Origin: an uncultured Clostridium sp.
GTDB taxonomy: Bacteria > Bacillota > Clostridia > Lachnospirales > Lachnospiraceae
Direction: 5' to 3'
DNA: 64,000 nucleotides
Assembly: GCA_900538475.1 (NCBI GenBank)
Contig: UPYT01000013.1
Coordinates: 27,497 to 91,496 of the forward strand
The notes under the pieces were generated by a model, which was given only the letters and a program-made list of their open reading frames with translations, was not told the origin of the DNA and ran no database searches. The translations under genes and the position numbers were made by a program. Shown here piece after piece: positions 8,643 to 17,446 of the stretch; the stretch's first letter is position 1; each line of letters opens with the position of its first letter.

Positions 8643-8664
8643 CCCCGGATCCTAAGATCCGGGG
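8643..8664 (-). terminator. Terminator of the FMN riboswitch
   Basis: CCCCGGATC pairs perfectly with GATCCGGGG around CTAA. On the minus strand TTTTTGTTTT follows, giving an intrinsic terminator between the aptamer and ribU. Confidence 0.85.
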
Positions 8665-8705
8665 CAATATTTTGATCGACAATCACAGCAGCTTTGCTGC
8701 CACAC

Positions 8706-8820
8706 AATCTCTTCTCTCATCCAGACTATACTGTCGGTTCCGGAATCACACCGGATCAGCCGCCATAAGCGGTTCGCGGACTATACCGCCGGTGGGGAAT
8801 TGCGCCCCGCCCCGAAGAAC
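8706..8820 (-). ncRNA. FMN riboswitch (RFN element)
   Basis: On the minus strand the element opens with TTCTTCGGGGCGGGG and continues with CAATTCCCCACCGGCGGT. AGTCCGCGA and GGAACCGACAGT follow, and it closes with AGTCTGGATGAGAGAAGA. These are the invariant blocks of the RFN aptamer. It lies directly upstream of ribU with a terminator in between, so FMN binding should end transcription. Confidence 0.95.
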
Positions 8821-8834
8821 TTATTTATAACTGA

Positions 8835-8863
8835 ATCATAACATAGAAATCCCCAGTTTTCAA
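8835..8863 (-). promoter_or_regulatory. Promoter of the FMN riboswitch-ribU transcript
   Basis: TTGAAA and TATGAT are 17 bases apart on the minus strand, and transcription would begin just before the riboswitch. Confidence 0.65.
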
Positions 8864-8905
8864 GTTCTTTCCGGTATCTGTCCATTTTTAATATAACAAC
8901 TCTTC

Positions 8906-9268
8906 CTATTCCGCACACTCCTGCAGACGGGAACGAATCTGGCGATAATCCCATTCATTTCCGGCACCATCAACCTGGGCAATCACAGGAACCTGATACT
9001 CTTTTGCGATAATCTCTCCGGCTGCACAGAACGTATCTCCATGACGCTGCATATTACCAGAAACTACAACACCCTTTAGCAGGCTGTGATTTTCTTTCAG
9101 AAACTGCTCCACTACCGGAGGTACAATACCTCTTCCGTCCGTATAGGTAAAAAGAATAAAATCACCCTCGGCCTTCTCTGTACCGTCTGCCAGTTTTTTT
9201 GCTTCCAGTCCCAGAGACTGAATCAGTTTTTCTACATTTCCTGTTCTTGATGCATATATATATTTCAT
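8906..9268 (-). CDS. nrdI: NrdI-like flavodoxin-fold protein
   Basis: The 120-residue protein begins MKYIYASRTGNVEKLI, an FMN-phosphate-binding loop of the flavodoxin fold. It continues with FTYTDGRGIVPPVVEQFL and the NrdI-type block VVSGNMQRHGDTFCAA. NrdI is the flavoprotein that supplies superoxide to assemble the dimanganese-tyrosyl cofactor of class Ib ribonucleotide reductase. No nrdE or nrdF is nearby, so it is an orphan copy and a generic flavodoxin role remains possible. It follows the ribU unit in the same direction, an apt neighbour for an FMN protein. GGAAG precedes the ATG. Confidence 0.8.
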   Translation of the reverse strand: MKYIYASRTGNVEKLIQSLGLEAKKLADGTEKAEGDFILFTYTDGRGIVPPVVEQFLKENHSLLKGVVVSGNMQRHGDTFCAAGEIIAKEYQVPVIAQVDGAGNEWDYRQIRSRLQECAE

Positions 9269-9359
9269 AAGAATTCTTCCTTTCGTAATCTGTTCAAATG
9301 TCTGTTTGGATATTAGTATTATCTAACCGCCTATAGTCTACCATTTTACTATGATTTTG

Positions 9360-10073
9360 TCAACCGGAAGTATTGATATATTCCATAATTCCCATATAGA
9401 TAGTCCAGGCCAGCCGCTGCTGATACTCTTCTGAATTCAGTCGTGCTGCTTCTTCCCAGTTTGAAAGAAATCCGCACTCTACAATCACAACAGGTACTTT
9501 CACATGAAGCAGAAGATAATAATTGCCATTTGGTTTTGCCAGCCTTCTGTTTTTCTCTCCTAATACAAAATCAAAACGCTTCTGCAGGATTTCTGCCAGG
9601 CGCTTTCCTTCTGCAGAATCCTTATAATAAAATACCTGGCCTCCAAATATGGCTTCTTCATGATAACTGTTCTGATGAATGCTGACTGCCAGGATCGGTG
9701 CCGCCTCGTTGATTTTATCGCACCGGTTTTTCATATCTGCTCTTTTTTTATTGGCATCATCTTCCTGGTAAAGCCCGCAATCATCCTCTCTTGTCATAAT
9801 AACCGTCACATCCGATGCTTCCAGGAAGCCTTTTACCTTTTCTGCAATCTGAAGATTAATATCCTTCTCCAGGCTTCCGTCAACTCCGATTTTTCCAGGA
9901 TCCGTGCCGCCATGTCCACTGTCAAGAACTACCACTGGTTGTTTTTTTCCCGCTGTCACATTCTGACCGGATACCATAAGCCCTGCATGCCTGGATATCA
10001 GAAACACAAAAGTCAGCAGCATAGCCGCCATCAGTATTTCCGCTTTCCGATTCTCCACAAAAATCCCTCTCAT
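9360..10073 (-). CDS. cwlD: N-acetylmuramoyl-L-alanine amidase, CwlD-like
   Basis: An N-terminal hydrophobic anchor (about residues 13-30) precedes an Amidase_3 zinc domain. The ligands appear in VVLDSGHGGTDPG, in the mid-domain LAVSIHQNSYHE, and in the catalytic VVIVECGFLSN. The fold cleaves the amide bond between muramic acid and the stem peptide. In spore formers CwlD helps make the muramic lactam of cortex, and this protein's length (237 residues) and anchor fit CwlD. An alternative start is the GTG at 10058, which has AGAGGG at good spacing, whereas the ATG at 10073 touches its own GAAGGG. It belongs to a leftward group of wall-related genes. Confidence 0.88.
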   Translation of the reverse strand: MRGIFVENRKAEILMAAMLLTFVFLISRHAGLMVSGQNVTAGKKQPVVVLDSGHGGTDPGKIGVDGSLEKDINLQIAEKVKGFLEASDVTVIMTREDDCGLYQEDDANKKRADMKNRCDKINEAAPILAVSIHQNSYHEEAIFGGQVFYYKDSAEGKRLAEILQKRFDFVLGEKNRRLAKPNGNYYLLLHVKVPVVIVECGFLSNWEEAARLNSEEYQQRLAWTIYMGIMEYINTSG

Positions 10074-10120
10074 CCCTTCAGACTATATTCTAATATATCC
10101 TGAAGAAACGGAAAAAAGAA

Positions 10121-11638
10121 TCAGTCCACAATCAGACGATTATAATCATGAACCGCATCCGACACAATATATTCCACATATTCTCCCAACACCGTCAGAG
10201 TTCCCTCATTCAGCCACATAAGGTAAGCTGGATCCGAAAGCACTTCATTTTTAATCTGATACGCTGTTCCCTGATAATAATAATAATTAAGCCTTGCATA
10301 CAGATCCGACATCTGTTTTTTCCTGTCCTCCGGAATATCAGGAACTGCGTTTAATGCCGTCATTGACTGATTATAAAACACCCTTCTAAGGAATGGTTCC
10401 TGGAACTTCCGAAACTCCAGCAGATCCCGTTCCTTTCTTCCATGCTCTCTGGCCCAGGACTCCACATCCACAGACCAGGTTCCATACTGATAAGAACCAT
10501 CATCCCGGCAGGTTAAAACTCCATATTGACAGGCTGGCGTTGCCAAAGAGGAAGTCACAGCCTCCCACACTCCTCTGTTATCCTCAGAGCGCATTGTATG
10601 CTGAACATGAAGGTGGCCGCTTAAAAACAGCTTCACATCCCATTCATCCAGAATATTCACCAGCTGTTCTCCATGCTCAATCGTACAGTCATCCACATAG
10701 ATTTTGCTCTCCTCCAGCAGATTGTGATGTGCAACAGGAATCACGTCCATTGCCTCCTCCCATGCCTCCTCCAGCTGTTCCTCAATCCAATAATAGGTCT
10801 CGCTTAAAATCGCACCTCCCACCTTGGCAACCGGACGATACTGACAGGTATCCAGCATCATAATCCTATGTTCCTCATCCAGCTGATACACATAGCTGAG
10901 ACTTCTCACATCCTCGCTGATGGCTTCATCGTATCCAAAATCCCGATAAATTCTGCGAAACTCTTCCGGTGTGGTATATTCTGCCGGAAGTCTCTGTTCT
11001 CCCTCATACCGCGCCGCCCGTTTATTATTGATATCGTGATTGCCAGGAATCACCAGAACCGGAATCCCGGCCTCTTCTACGCGATAAAGCTTTTCAGCCA
11101 GACTTTCATGACTTTTCTTCTCTCCCTCCAGTGTCAAATCTCCGCTGAGAATCAAAGCATTGGGACGCAGCTGAATTACTTCTTCTAAAAAAGCATCCGT
11201 AATTTCATCGATATAGGTAACTACTTTTCCGTCACCATACTCCACCATTTCCTGGAATCTGGGGCCATAATCTGTAAGCGATGGATCAAAATAATGGATA
11301 TCCGTAGCCAGAATAATATTTTCAATAATCTGATAGGAAACCTCCTCTTCCTGCCCTCCATCGTCAGATTCTCCATTCGGTTTTTCCAAAATCTGCTCAC
11401 CAGAACTGCTTTCTGGAACTGTCGGACTGAAAACAGTCTCTCCGACTGTTTCTCCTGCACTTTCATCAATGTTTGTCCCTGTTTCCGCTTCCGTTCCTGA
11501 TACAGAAGCTTCCGTCTGAGACTCCTCGGGCTTTGTATCGGAGGGACTGATCCCGGCAGTCCTGCTGCAGCCGCCGCAGGTCAGAAGTGCTGCCGCTCCG
11601 GCACAGGTCAAAAATCTCTTCCACTGTATCCTTTTCAT
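10121..11638 (-). CDS. Metallophosphoesterase lipoprotein
   Basis: The protein starts MKRIQWKRFLTCAGAAALLT and has a lipoprotein-type cysteine at CGGC, so it should be anchored outside the membrane. A low-complexity acidic/Ser-Thr linker follows. The calcineurin-like phosphoesterase domain shows ATDIHYFD, LSGDLTLEGEK, VIPGNHDINN, VAHHNLL and SGHLHVQH in order, giving the full set of metal ligands. The C-terminal 150 residues are not recognised. The start at 11638 follows AAAGGGGGCGG; the frame could begin 8 codons earlier. It is 20 bases downstream of the GH18 gene, so the two are probably cotranscribed. Substrate is unknown. Confidence 0.85.
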   Translation of the reverse strand: MKRIQWKRFLTCAGAAALLTCGGCSRTAGISPSDTKPEESQTEASVSGTEAETGTNIDESAGETVGETVFSPTVPESSSGEQILEKPNGESDDGGQEEEVSYQIIENIILATDIHYFDPSLTDYGPRFQEMVEYGDGKVVTYIDEITDAFLEEVIQLRPNALILSGDLTLEGEKKSHESLAEKLYRVEEAGIPVLVIPGNHDINNKRAARYEGEQRLPAEYTTPEEFRRIYRDFGYDEAISEDVRSLSYVYQLDEEHRIMMLDTCQYRPVAKVGGAILSETYYWIEEQLEEAWEEAMDVIPVAHHNLLEESKIYVDDCTIEHGEQLVNILDEWDVKLFLSGHLHVQHTMRSEDNRGVWEAVTSSLATPACQYGVLTCRDDGSYQYGTWSVDVESWAREHGRKERDLLEFRKFQEPFLRRVFYNQSMTALNAVPDIPEDRKKQMSDLYARLNYYYYQGTAYQIKNEVLSDPAYLMWLNEGTLTVLGEYVEYIVSDAVHDYNRLIVD

Positions 11639-11658
11639 AAAACCGCCCCCTTTATGCC

Positions 11659-13320
11659 TCACGGCAGTTTGATCACATCCCAGATTTCCTCTGGTTCAAA
11701 TCCCAGCTTCCAACAGGCAACCCCTGCCAGATTGTACTTCCGGATCAGCTCCATCTTCAGCCCAAGAGAACGTGCCTCTTCCATCCACAGTGTATACTTG
11801 ATTCCATCCCGTACCGTTTCTCCATAATACTGCCCCAGATCCTCCTGCCAGTAAAGCTCCACATTATTATCTGCAATCCACTGCTGAGCTCTGGCAATTC
11901 CCATAGCATCGGAAGTAACTTTTCCACCTTCCTCCTTCCAGATTCTGGTGTAAAATGGAACTGCGCTGATAATTTTTTCTCTTGGTACCTCCTTCAGCGT
12001 ATCCTCAATTCCCTTTTTCTCATACCCCAAAGATGCTACAGAACCCGGATCTCCTCCGGCATAATGCTCATCATATCCCATCATCACTACATAATCAGCC
12101 ACCTGTCCCTGCTCTGCTCTGTTATAAAAAGAAGTATAGGCAGAAGGCACATAAGAATCCACAGACAAAATAATTCCCTTGTTTCGGCATTCTACAGACA
12201 GCTCCCTGATAAACTGGACATAATGCGGTCCTGCCTCCGGCTTAATTCCCTCGATATCCAGATTGATTCCATCAATACCGTATTTTTCTACATCTGCAAT
12301 CAGGCTGGTAATCAGCTTCTTCCTGGCTGCTGTGCTGGCAAACAGAATCTCTGACTGCACATTGGTTCCTCTGTTAAAATTATCCAGAACTGCCCACACC
12401 TGAAGTCCCAGGCTGTGCGCTTTATTTACATAATCCTGATTCGCAAGAGATTCGTATGTCCCGTCATTTTCCGTCAGCATAAACCAGGTAGGCGCGATAA
12501 CATTGACTCCCCTGGTATTGGAAATCAGTGTTTCCATTGTCTTATTGGCTGCTGCCTGAGTCACCTGATGCCACACCATAACTACCGGCTCCTCCATGGA
12601 AATCGATGTATACTCCGGAGCCTGAAAGGTACTGATCAGAGTCCGGACTTCCGGCTCCTTTAGACAGCGATTCTGAATGTATCCCACCTGACCGTCCTCG
12701 GTCCGCACTCTGCTCCACTTTTCCAGCGTTTCCAGCACTACAACTGTACTGTCCTTTTCCACTGCCGTAAGAATATCACTTTTCACTCCTCCGCGTACAC
12801 GGACACTTCCATCTTTTTTTACTGCAGCAACCTGCTCCGGTTCCCAGCTGGTATCCACAAACACCCTTTTTGCATCTCCGTCTTTAAAGAAAGAAGTTCT
12901 GATATCTGTATAAGCTGATACCAAGCCGGCAGTCAGCCATACCTCATCCTCCTGTTCCACAAGCAGCGGCTTTCCGCTGCTTCCCATAGTTGACGCATCT
13001 GCATAAACAATAGAATCCGGCAGGGCATAAATCAGCTGATGATTTTCCTGATCCCAGTAAAACCGCTCATTCAAAGTATCATTCACCCAGGTCAGAGGAA
13101 AATATGCCTGACCATTGATATCACGTCCTGTAACCCCCTCCGCCTGCTCATTATTCAAAATCACCGCAATCTCATCGCCGCTGACCCCATACCACAGGCT
13201 CTGATCCGCCATATCCTTAGAGGGAGACAATTTCTGATACAGAAAAACACCCGCTGCCGCCGCTCCGATAAGAAAAACCGTCGCCAGCACTGTCAAACTT
13301 GTGACCATAAATTTTTTCAT
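11659..13320 (-). CDS. SH3-domain glycosyl hydrolase family 18 protein (spore/cell-wall type)
   Basis: The protein has 553 residues. A membrane anchor or uncleaved signal lies at about residues 7-28. A copper-amine-oxidase-like stalk region follows, then an SH3-like domain at about 165-225 (VRVRGGVKSDI, WSRVRTEDGQVGYI), then a GH18 domain from about 245. The GH18 catalytic strand reads GIDGINLDIEGI, with Glu in the expected place, and YVVMMGYDEH matches another conserved strand. Relatives such as SleL/YaaH act on spore cortex or peptidoglycan. AGGAGG precedes the ATG, and an extended -10 (TGGTATACT) lies near 13391-13399. It is the first gene of a pair with the phosphoesterase. Confidence 0.88.
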   Translation of the reverse strand: MKKFMVTSLTVLATVFLIGAAAAGVFLYQKLSPSKDMADQSLWYGVSGDEIAVILNNEQAEGVTGRDINGQAYFPLTWVNDTLNERFYWDQENHQLIYALPDSIVYADASTMGSSGKPLLVEQEDEVWLTAGLVSAYTDIRTSFFKDGDAKRVFVDTSWEPEQVAAVKKDGSVRVRGGVKSDILTAVEKDSTVVVLETLEKWSRVRTEDGQVGYIQNRCLKEPEVRTLISTFQAPEYTSISMEEPVVMVWHQVTQAAANKTMETLISNTRGVNVIAPTWFMLTENDGTYESLANQDYVNKAHSLGLQVWAVLDNFNRGTNVQSEILFASTAARKKLITSLIADVEKYGIDGINLDIEGIKPEAGPHYVQFIRELSVECRNKGIILSVDSYVPSAYTSFYNRAEQGQVADYVVMMGYDEHYAGGDPGSVASLGYEKKGIEDTLKEVPREKIISAVPFYTRIWKEEGGKVTSDAMGIARAQQWIADNNVELYWQEDLGQYYGETVRDGIKYTLWMEEARSLGLKMELIRKYNLAGVACWKLGFEPEEIWDVIKLP

Positions 13321-13530
13321 CTGTGGTACTTCCTCCTGTCTGTATTCCAGAGAATAAAATTCCCTTTCCTGTCATATTTCCTATGGAAAAAGTATACCAC
13401 AAAACCCTGATGTCTTCTCTTAAATTTTTCTGATATTTTCCCGCCCCGACTTCAGTTTCCAGGCTGAATTGGAATTCTCTCCTGAAGCCCCGCCCCGTAT
13501 CTGTGCACAAAGCACTGCTGTTTTATCTGC

Positions 13531-13845
13531 TTAACGATAATAAACCAGATCAAATCGAATTTCCTTCAAACGCTTTCTTTTTCCATAACCAGCAGAAGGC
13601 TCCCCTATAAACTCCTGATCCGCCCTATTTACTGCTTTCTGCTCCTGACAGTCCATCACCTCCTCCAGAACATAATCTCCCATATAAAAGCTTCCATCCT
13701 CGTGGATTTCAAAAATTTTATCCCACTGACTTTCATCTGCCTCTTTTCCATCTATCAGTATCGGCACTCCTTTTTCCCGGTACTTTCTTAAGCCCTCCAG
13801 ATAAGCCCTGCGGCTTTCCGGATTCAGCCTTTTTTTCCTATCCAC
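13531..13845 (-). CDS. Conserved hypothetical protein, small and charged
   Basis: I do not recognise this 104-residue protein. It starts MDRKKRLNPESRRAYLEGL, is rich in charged residues and has no membrane segment. A motif YMGDYVLEE sits mid-protein. GGAGG lies upstream of the ATG at 13845. It lies 115 bases downstream of the P-loop ORF in the same direction and could be the last gene of the kinase operon. The 210 bases after it show no clear terminator. Confidence 0.6.
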   Translation of the reverse strand: MDRKKRLNPESRRAYLEGLRKYREKGVPILIDGKEADESQWDKIFEIHEDGSFYMGDYVLEEVMDCQEQKAVNRADQEFIGEPSAGYGKRKRLKEIRFDLVYYR

Positions 13846-13961
13846 TCTTTTCCTCCACTAATGCCGGAGAGGCAGCACTGTTTTGGAAGGTATAAGCCGT
13901 GACACAAATCCCCTTCGCCGCCTCTGCCGGCTGTTTTCTATGTATTTTATTTCAGCGGCCA

Positions 13962-14600
13962 TTAAAACAGCAGCTGTTTAAAAAACCTCATATCTGAAGC
14001 TGTCACTACAAAGGCATCTGCTGAAACCGGAATGCGAATACAGGATATCCGAAGCTGTCTTTCCCATTCTTTTCTGGTCTCTTCGCTGCCAAAAACGGCC
14101 GCACACTGCCAGCTCTCATCATGCTCCGGTATCATCCTGACCGCTTCCAGAAACGCCTCCATCTGCCACTCACTAAATGCGCCCACCAGCACTTTTTTAT
14201 CACAACGAGTACATTCACAGAAGCTTTCCCCTGTCAGTTCCCCATAATCAGCGATAATCCTTCGGTATTTTCCATTGAGACAGGCCGCCATGGTTTCCGA
14301 TCCTGCCCGCTTATAATAATCTGCATCCAAAATCCGACAGAAAGATAATTTTCCTCTGTTTCCAGCCTTTTTTCCACTTCCAGCATTCTTTTTTCCGCCC
14401 CACAGACGGATTTCGCAAAAATTATTCTTTCTGTCTGTAAATTCTCCTTCGCAGAATCCCTCCATAGATTCAAAATCGCCATGACTGTTCCATTCCAGAA
14501 CTGCAGTTTTTTCTCCTCGAACTCCGGTCAGATAATTGGCAGTCCATACTGCCAGATGGGTTGCCCCGGTTCTTCCTCCGGCGCTGATAATCCCTAAGGT
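13962..14600 (-). CDS. Second CpaE/ParA-like P-loop domain ORF without a canonical start
   Basis: Reading the frame upstream of its first ATG (14465) gives TLGIISAGGRTGATHLAVW, a clear deviant P-loop, so the true coding region begins at least at 14600. No ATG, GTG or TTG occurs in frame back to the preceding stop. The frame is -1 relative to the kinase gene, whose stop codon (14594-14596) it overlaps. The domain resembles the C-terminal half of that kinase protein: IIADYGELTG against ILDYGCSRKQ, and KVLVGAFSEWQMEA against EILVCGAKPWEQAS. It could be expressed by -1 frameshifting at 14636-14642, by a rare start codon, or be a decayed gene. The given start is a lower bound. Confidence 0.7.
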   Translation of the reverse strand, partial: TLGIISAGGRTGATHLAVWTANYLTGVRGEKTAVLEWNSHGDFESMEGFCEGEFTDRKNNFCEIRLWGGKKNAGSGKKAGNRGKLSFCRILDADYYKRAGSETMAACLNGKYRRIIADYGELTGESFCECTRCDKKVLVGAFSEWQMEAFLEAVRMIPEHDESWQCAAVFGSEETRKEWERQLRISCIRIPVSADAFVVTASDMRFFKQLLF

Positions 14601-16057
14601 TTTCCAGTCAGCTGCCGAAGAATAAGAAAAAACAGATTTTTTCCTTTTCCGTACAGTTTTCGTATGCCTCCTCCTGCTCTTTCCTTTCTTCTTTCCGCTG
14701 CGTTTCTGTTCATCATTGCCTGATACACCTGATCTGCCGCCCTGTCACCAGAAAAGGGATCCGGGAAATCCGGCATCAGAAAGCAAACTGGCTTTTCCTT
14801 TGCCCAAACAGATTTTCTGTACCTTGCTCCTGATACTCCTCCTGCAGCCTGCCTGCTGAAATGATTCATCAGAAGGATAAGACCCGGACAGTTCTTTAAT
14901 TCTCCGTAGGCCTCATAAGCAGATGCCTGCTCCCATGGCTTTGCCCCACAGACAAGAATTTCCAAATCTGCCTGTTCGTTAAAAAGCTGTTTTCTGCTGC
15001 ATCCGTAATCCAGAATTCTCACCGGATACGGCGTCTCCTCAAGCTGAACACAGGAACCATACCAGGGACGGACCGGCAATCCCCGTATCACAAAAATCCC
15101 CCAGCGGTCATGACCAGCGCCAAACCAGTCAGTAAGCTGTCTTATGGCACCTGTCTCATTGTGTTCCTCATACACAGCAGAAATCCCCTGCCGTCTTAAA
15201 TAGGCTGCAAGCCCTATTGCCGTATGTGTTGTTCCGACCCCCGGCCGGCTTCCTGCTACGGCAATGGTTAGAGATGATACGGGATGGCTTCTCCAAATAC
15301 CCTGTCTTTGTTTTTCCAGCTTTTGTAACTGCGCCTCTGCCCTTTCCATGGCTCTGCAGAGCTGGTCTGCTGTCTCATACCGCTTTTCCCTGTCCTCACT
15401 AAGACATCTGCGAATAATCCGCATAAGATTTCGGCCTGTACTGTCAGACACCTGCAGCGGTTTTCCGTCACCCTCTCCGGGATAATGCCCAGTCAGCATA
15501 TAATGGAGAACAGCACCAATGGCATAGATATCCGTCCTTTCGTCCAAAACATCTCCCGTATACTGTTCCGGCGCTGCACAGCCCACTGTTCCGTAACGCT
15601 GTGACAAATTTTTTGCATCACTCAAATGAACTGCATGATCAAAATCAATCAGCTTTACCGTGTCATGGCAAATTATGAGGTTCTTTGGCTGTAAATCCAG
15701 ATATAAAATAGGGGTTGGTCTTGCTGAATGCAAGATATTTACCAGATGGCAAATCTGAATTCCATAACGAATCGTCATTGCCTTTGAAAAATGCCCTGTC
15801 TCAGAAATAAGGGCATATAGAGAATTTCCCTCCAGATATTCTTCTATCAAATAACTGTAATCCTCATCCTCCTCCAAGTCATACACAATTGGTATCCCCG
15901 GATGGCGAATGGTTTTTAAAATCAGTGCTTCCTTTCGAAACTGGCTGTAATCCGTACAGGTCTTGGCAACCTGCTTAATGGCACGGTATTCCTCCAGTTC
16001 CATGTGTCTGGCCAGATATACGGTTCCGCTTCGTCCCCGTCCCAAAATCCGGCACAT
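14594..16057 (-). CDS. Ser/Thr protein kinase fused to a CpaE/ParA-like P-loop domain
   Basis: Residues 1-240 form a Hanks-type kinase. It has the glycine loop GRGRSGTVYL, the AIK lysine (residue 28), a catalytic loop YLDLQPKNL (Asp 121), the metal motif DFD (138-140) and GCAAPEQYTG. The usual HRD is YLD and DFG is DFD, as in many clostridial kinases. Residues 262-450 hold a MinD/CpaE-like fold with P-loop GSRPGVGTTHTA, then RILDYGCSR and EILVCGAKP. No membrane segment or PASTA domain is visible, so the kinase is soluble. The ATG at 16057 has only GGAAAG upstream; a better GGAGG sits 30 bases earlier with no start codon near it, so the N-terminus may be slightly longer. Substrates could include Tad or FHA proteins, by inference only. 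Confidence 0.85.
   Translation of the reverse strand: MCRILGRGRSGTVYLARHMELEEYRAIKQVAKTCTDYSQFRKEALILKTIRHPGIPIVYDLEEDEDYSYLIEEYLEGNSLYALISETGHFSKAMTIRYGIQICHLVNILHSARPTPILYLDLQPKNLIICHDTVKLIDFDHAVHLSDAKNLSQRYGTVGCAAPEQYTGDVLDERTDIYAIGAVLHYMLTGHYPGEGDGKPLQVSDSTGRNLMRIIRRCLSEDREKRYETADQLCRAMERAEAQLQKLEKQRQGIWRSHPVSSLTIAVAGSRPGVGTTHTAIGLAAYLRRQGISAVYEEHNETGAIRQLTDWFGAGHDRWGIFVIRGLPVRPWYGSCVQLEETPYPVRILDYGCSRKQLFNEQADLEILVCGAKPWEQASAYEAYGELKNCPGLILLMNHFSRQAAGGVSGARYRKSVWAKEKPVCFLMPDFPDPFSGDRAADQVYQAMMNRNAAERRKERAGGGIRKLYGKGKNLFFLILRQLTGKP
14636..14642 (-). other. Possible -1 frameshift heptamer (A AAA AAT)
   Basis: In the kinase frame the codons read GGA AAA AAT CTG, giving the X XXY YYZ heptamer A AAA AAT at codons 473-474. 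A -1 slip here continues directly into the second P-loop ORF and would give a fusion of about 698 residues. I did not find a convincing downstream stimulatory structure by eye. Confidence 0.35.
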
Positions 16058-16252
16058 CTGATACTTTCCAAACAGAGTTTCGTCTGCCGTCTCGTTCCTC
16101 CTTTCTTCCCGTCATCTCTGTAGGCATATTCTAATACATATTCTGCTGTTTTACAAGTAGCCTGCAGATAAAATCCATCGACTAATTTCGACACCCCTCC
16201 CGGAAAAATTGAAATCCCGCAGGAAAATTTTATAAAAAATGTTACATAGGAA

Positions 16253-16282
16253 TTGCTTTTTCCCTATATCATATACTATAAT
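16253..16282 (+). promoter_or_regulatory. Promoter of mecA
   Basis: TTGCTT and a perfect TATAAT are 18 bases apart, 60 bases upstream of the mecA ATG. Confidence 0.6.
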
Positions 16283-16342
16283 TAAATTAGGGAAGCAGGA
16301 CTTTTTCCCAGCTTCTCAGGAAAATACGGAAGGAGTGGTCTT

Positions 16343-17119
16343 ATGAAGATAGAACGGATTAATGAAAACCAGATACGATGTACGCTGACCAGCTTTGACT
16401 TAAGTGTCCGCAATATGAATCTGGGAGAGCTGGCCTATGGAAGTGAAAAAGCCCGCAGTCTGTTTCGTGAAATGATTCAGAAGGCCTCCAATGAAGTTGG
16501 TTTTGATGCAGAGGATATTCCGCTGATGGTCGAGGCAATCCCGCTTTCCAACGAAAGTGTGATGCTGGTCATCACAAAAATAGAAGATCCGGAAGAGCTG
16601 GATACTCGTTTTTCCAAATTTTCTCCTCTCTCAGAGGACGAACAGGAAGGACTTTATAATAGTATCACCAGCGAATTTCTGGAAGGCGCAGATGGTTTGA
16701 TGGAATTTTTGAAAAACGACCTTCTGGGACTTTCCTCCGGTCAGACAGATTCTGCCCCGGCCAAGGAAAGCGGCGCTGCTGCTTCCGCTGACGGACAGAC
16801 TGCTTCAGAAGCACCGGCAGTACAGATTCGAATTTACCGTTTCGGCAGCCTGGATCAGGTTACCGACGCTGCCCGAATCGTAAACGGCATCTGTGAAGGG
16901 AAGAACTCTCTTTACAAACGCCCGCAGACCTCCAGCTATTATCTGGTTCTCTCCAGCGAGGGCTGCGATCCCCTGACCTTCAGCCGTCTCTGCAATATTC
17001 TTGCCGAGTATGGAGAAAAGGTAAAGCCGGAAGCTGCCACGGAGGCGTACTATCAGGAGCATTATGAAATCATTATCAGAAACCAGGCTCTTCAGAAGCT
17101 GGCTCTGGTCAATGGCTGA
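16343..17119 (+). CDS. mecA: Adaptor protein MecA
   Basis: MecA is an adaptor that delivers unfolded or specific proteins to the ClpC-ClpP protease. The 258-residue protein opens with MKIERINENQIRCTLTSFDL, the family N-terminus. Other typical stretches are AYGSEKARSLFREMIQKA and LMVEAIPLSNESVMLVITK. The middle (about 130-155) is an Ala/Ser-rich linker, and the C-terminal domain binds ClpC. AGGAG lies before the ATG and a vegetative promoter is at 16253. No clp gene lies nearby. A long hairpin follows at 17163. Confidence 0.95.
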   Translation: MKIERINENQIRCTLTSFDLSVRNMNLGELAYGSEKARSLFREMIQKASNEVGFDAEDIPLMVEAIPLSNESVMLVITKIEDPEELDTRFSKFSPLSEDEQEGLYNSITSEFLEGADGLMEFLKNDLLGLSSGQTDSAPAKESGAAASADGQTASEAPAVQIRIYRFGSLDQVTDAARIVNGICEGKNSLYKRPQTSSYYLVLSSEGCDPLTFSRLCNILAEYGEKVKPEAATEAYYQEHYEIIIRNQALQKLALVNG

Positions 17120-17162
17120 GTCCCTTCTATGACCCCAAACAACAAATAGCTGTTTTAAAGCA

Positions 17163-17232
17163 AAAGCCGCAGGCTTTGCGGATTCTGGAAGAGTTTCATT
17201 CCCCAGCAGAATCCACGGATGCCTGCGGCTTT
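17163..17232. terminator. Long nested hairpin between mecA and the DUF1858 gene
   Basis: AAAGCCGCAGGC (17163-17174) pairs with GCCTGCGGCTTT (17221-17232). Nested inside, GGATTCTG pairs with CAGAATCC. The outer arms end in A and T tracts, and the two flanking genes converge, so it probably terminates both. Confidence 0.65.
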
Positions 17233-17245
17233 CTATATTTCTCAA

Positions 17246-17446
17246 TTAGCGGCCTGCCAGAACTTCATTGATGCCGGCAACCAGGGTGTCACAGTCAATA
17301 CCGTGAACCATGCATGCCTCTTCCAGACTTTCGCCCTGAGAAGACGGACATCCCAGGCAGTGCATTCCTGCGCGCATCAGCATGGGAGCAATCAGCTCGT
17401 CCATCTGAATCAGCTCGCCAATCAACATATCTTTGCTAATCTGCAT
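17246..17446 (-). CDS. DUF1858 domain protein (hybrid-cluster-associated redox disulfide type)
   Basis: This 66-residue protein has the DUF1858 layout: [21 protein letters not shown], then the signature [14 protein letters not shown] with a CxxC pair, then [11 protein letters not shown]. The family is small, cytoplasmic and thought to have a redox role because of the conserved cysteines. The start at 17446 follows AAGGAGGAAAATAAT; the frame's longer form is not supported. It is a single gene between mecA and the pfl region. Confidence 0.88.
   Translation of the reverse strand: MQISKDMLIGELIQMDELIAPMLMRAGMHCLGCPSSQGESLEEACMVHGIDCDTLVAGINEVLAGR

Noticed and set aside
15922..16194. A 90-codon frame overlapping the kinase start
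   Set aside because: It has a different frame from the kinase, a weak start and no resemblance to a protein family. It overlaps the conserved glycine loop coding sequence.
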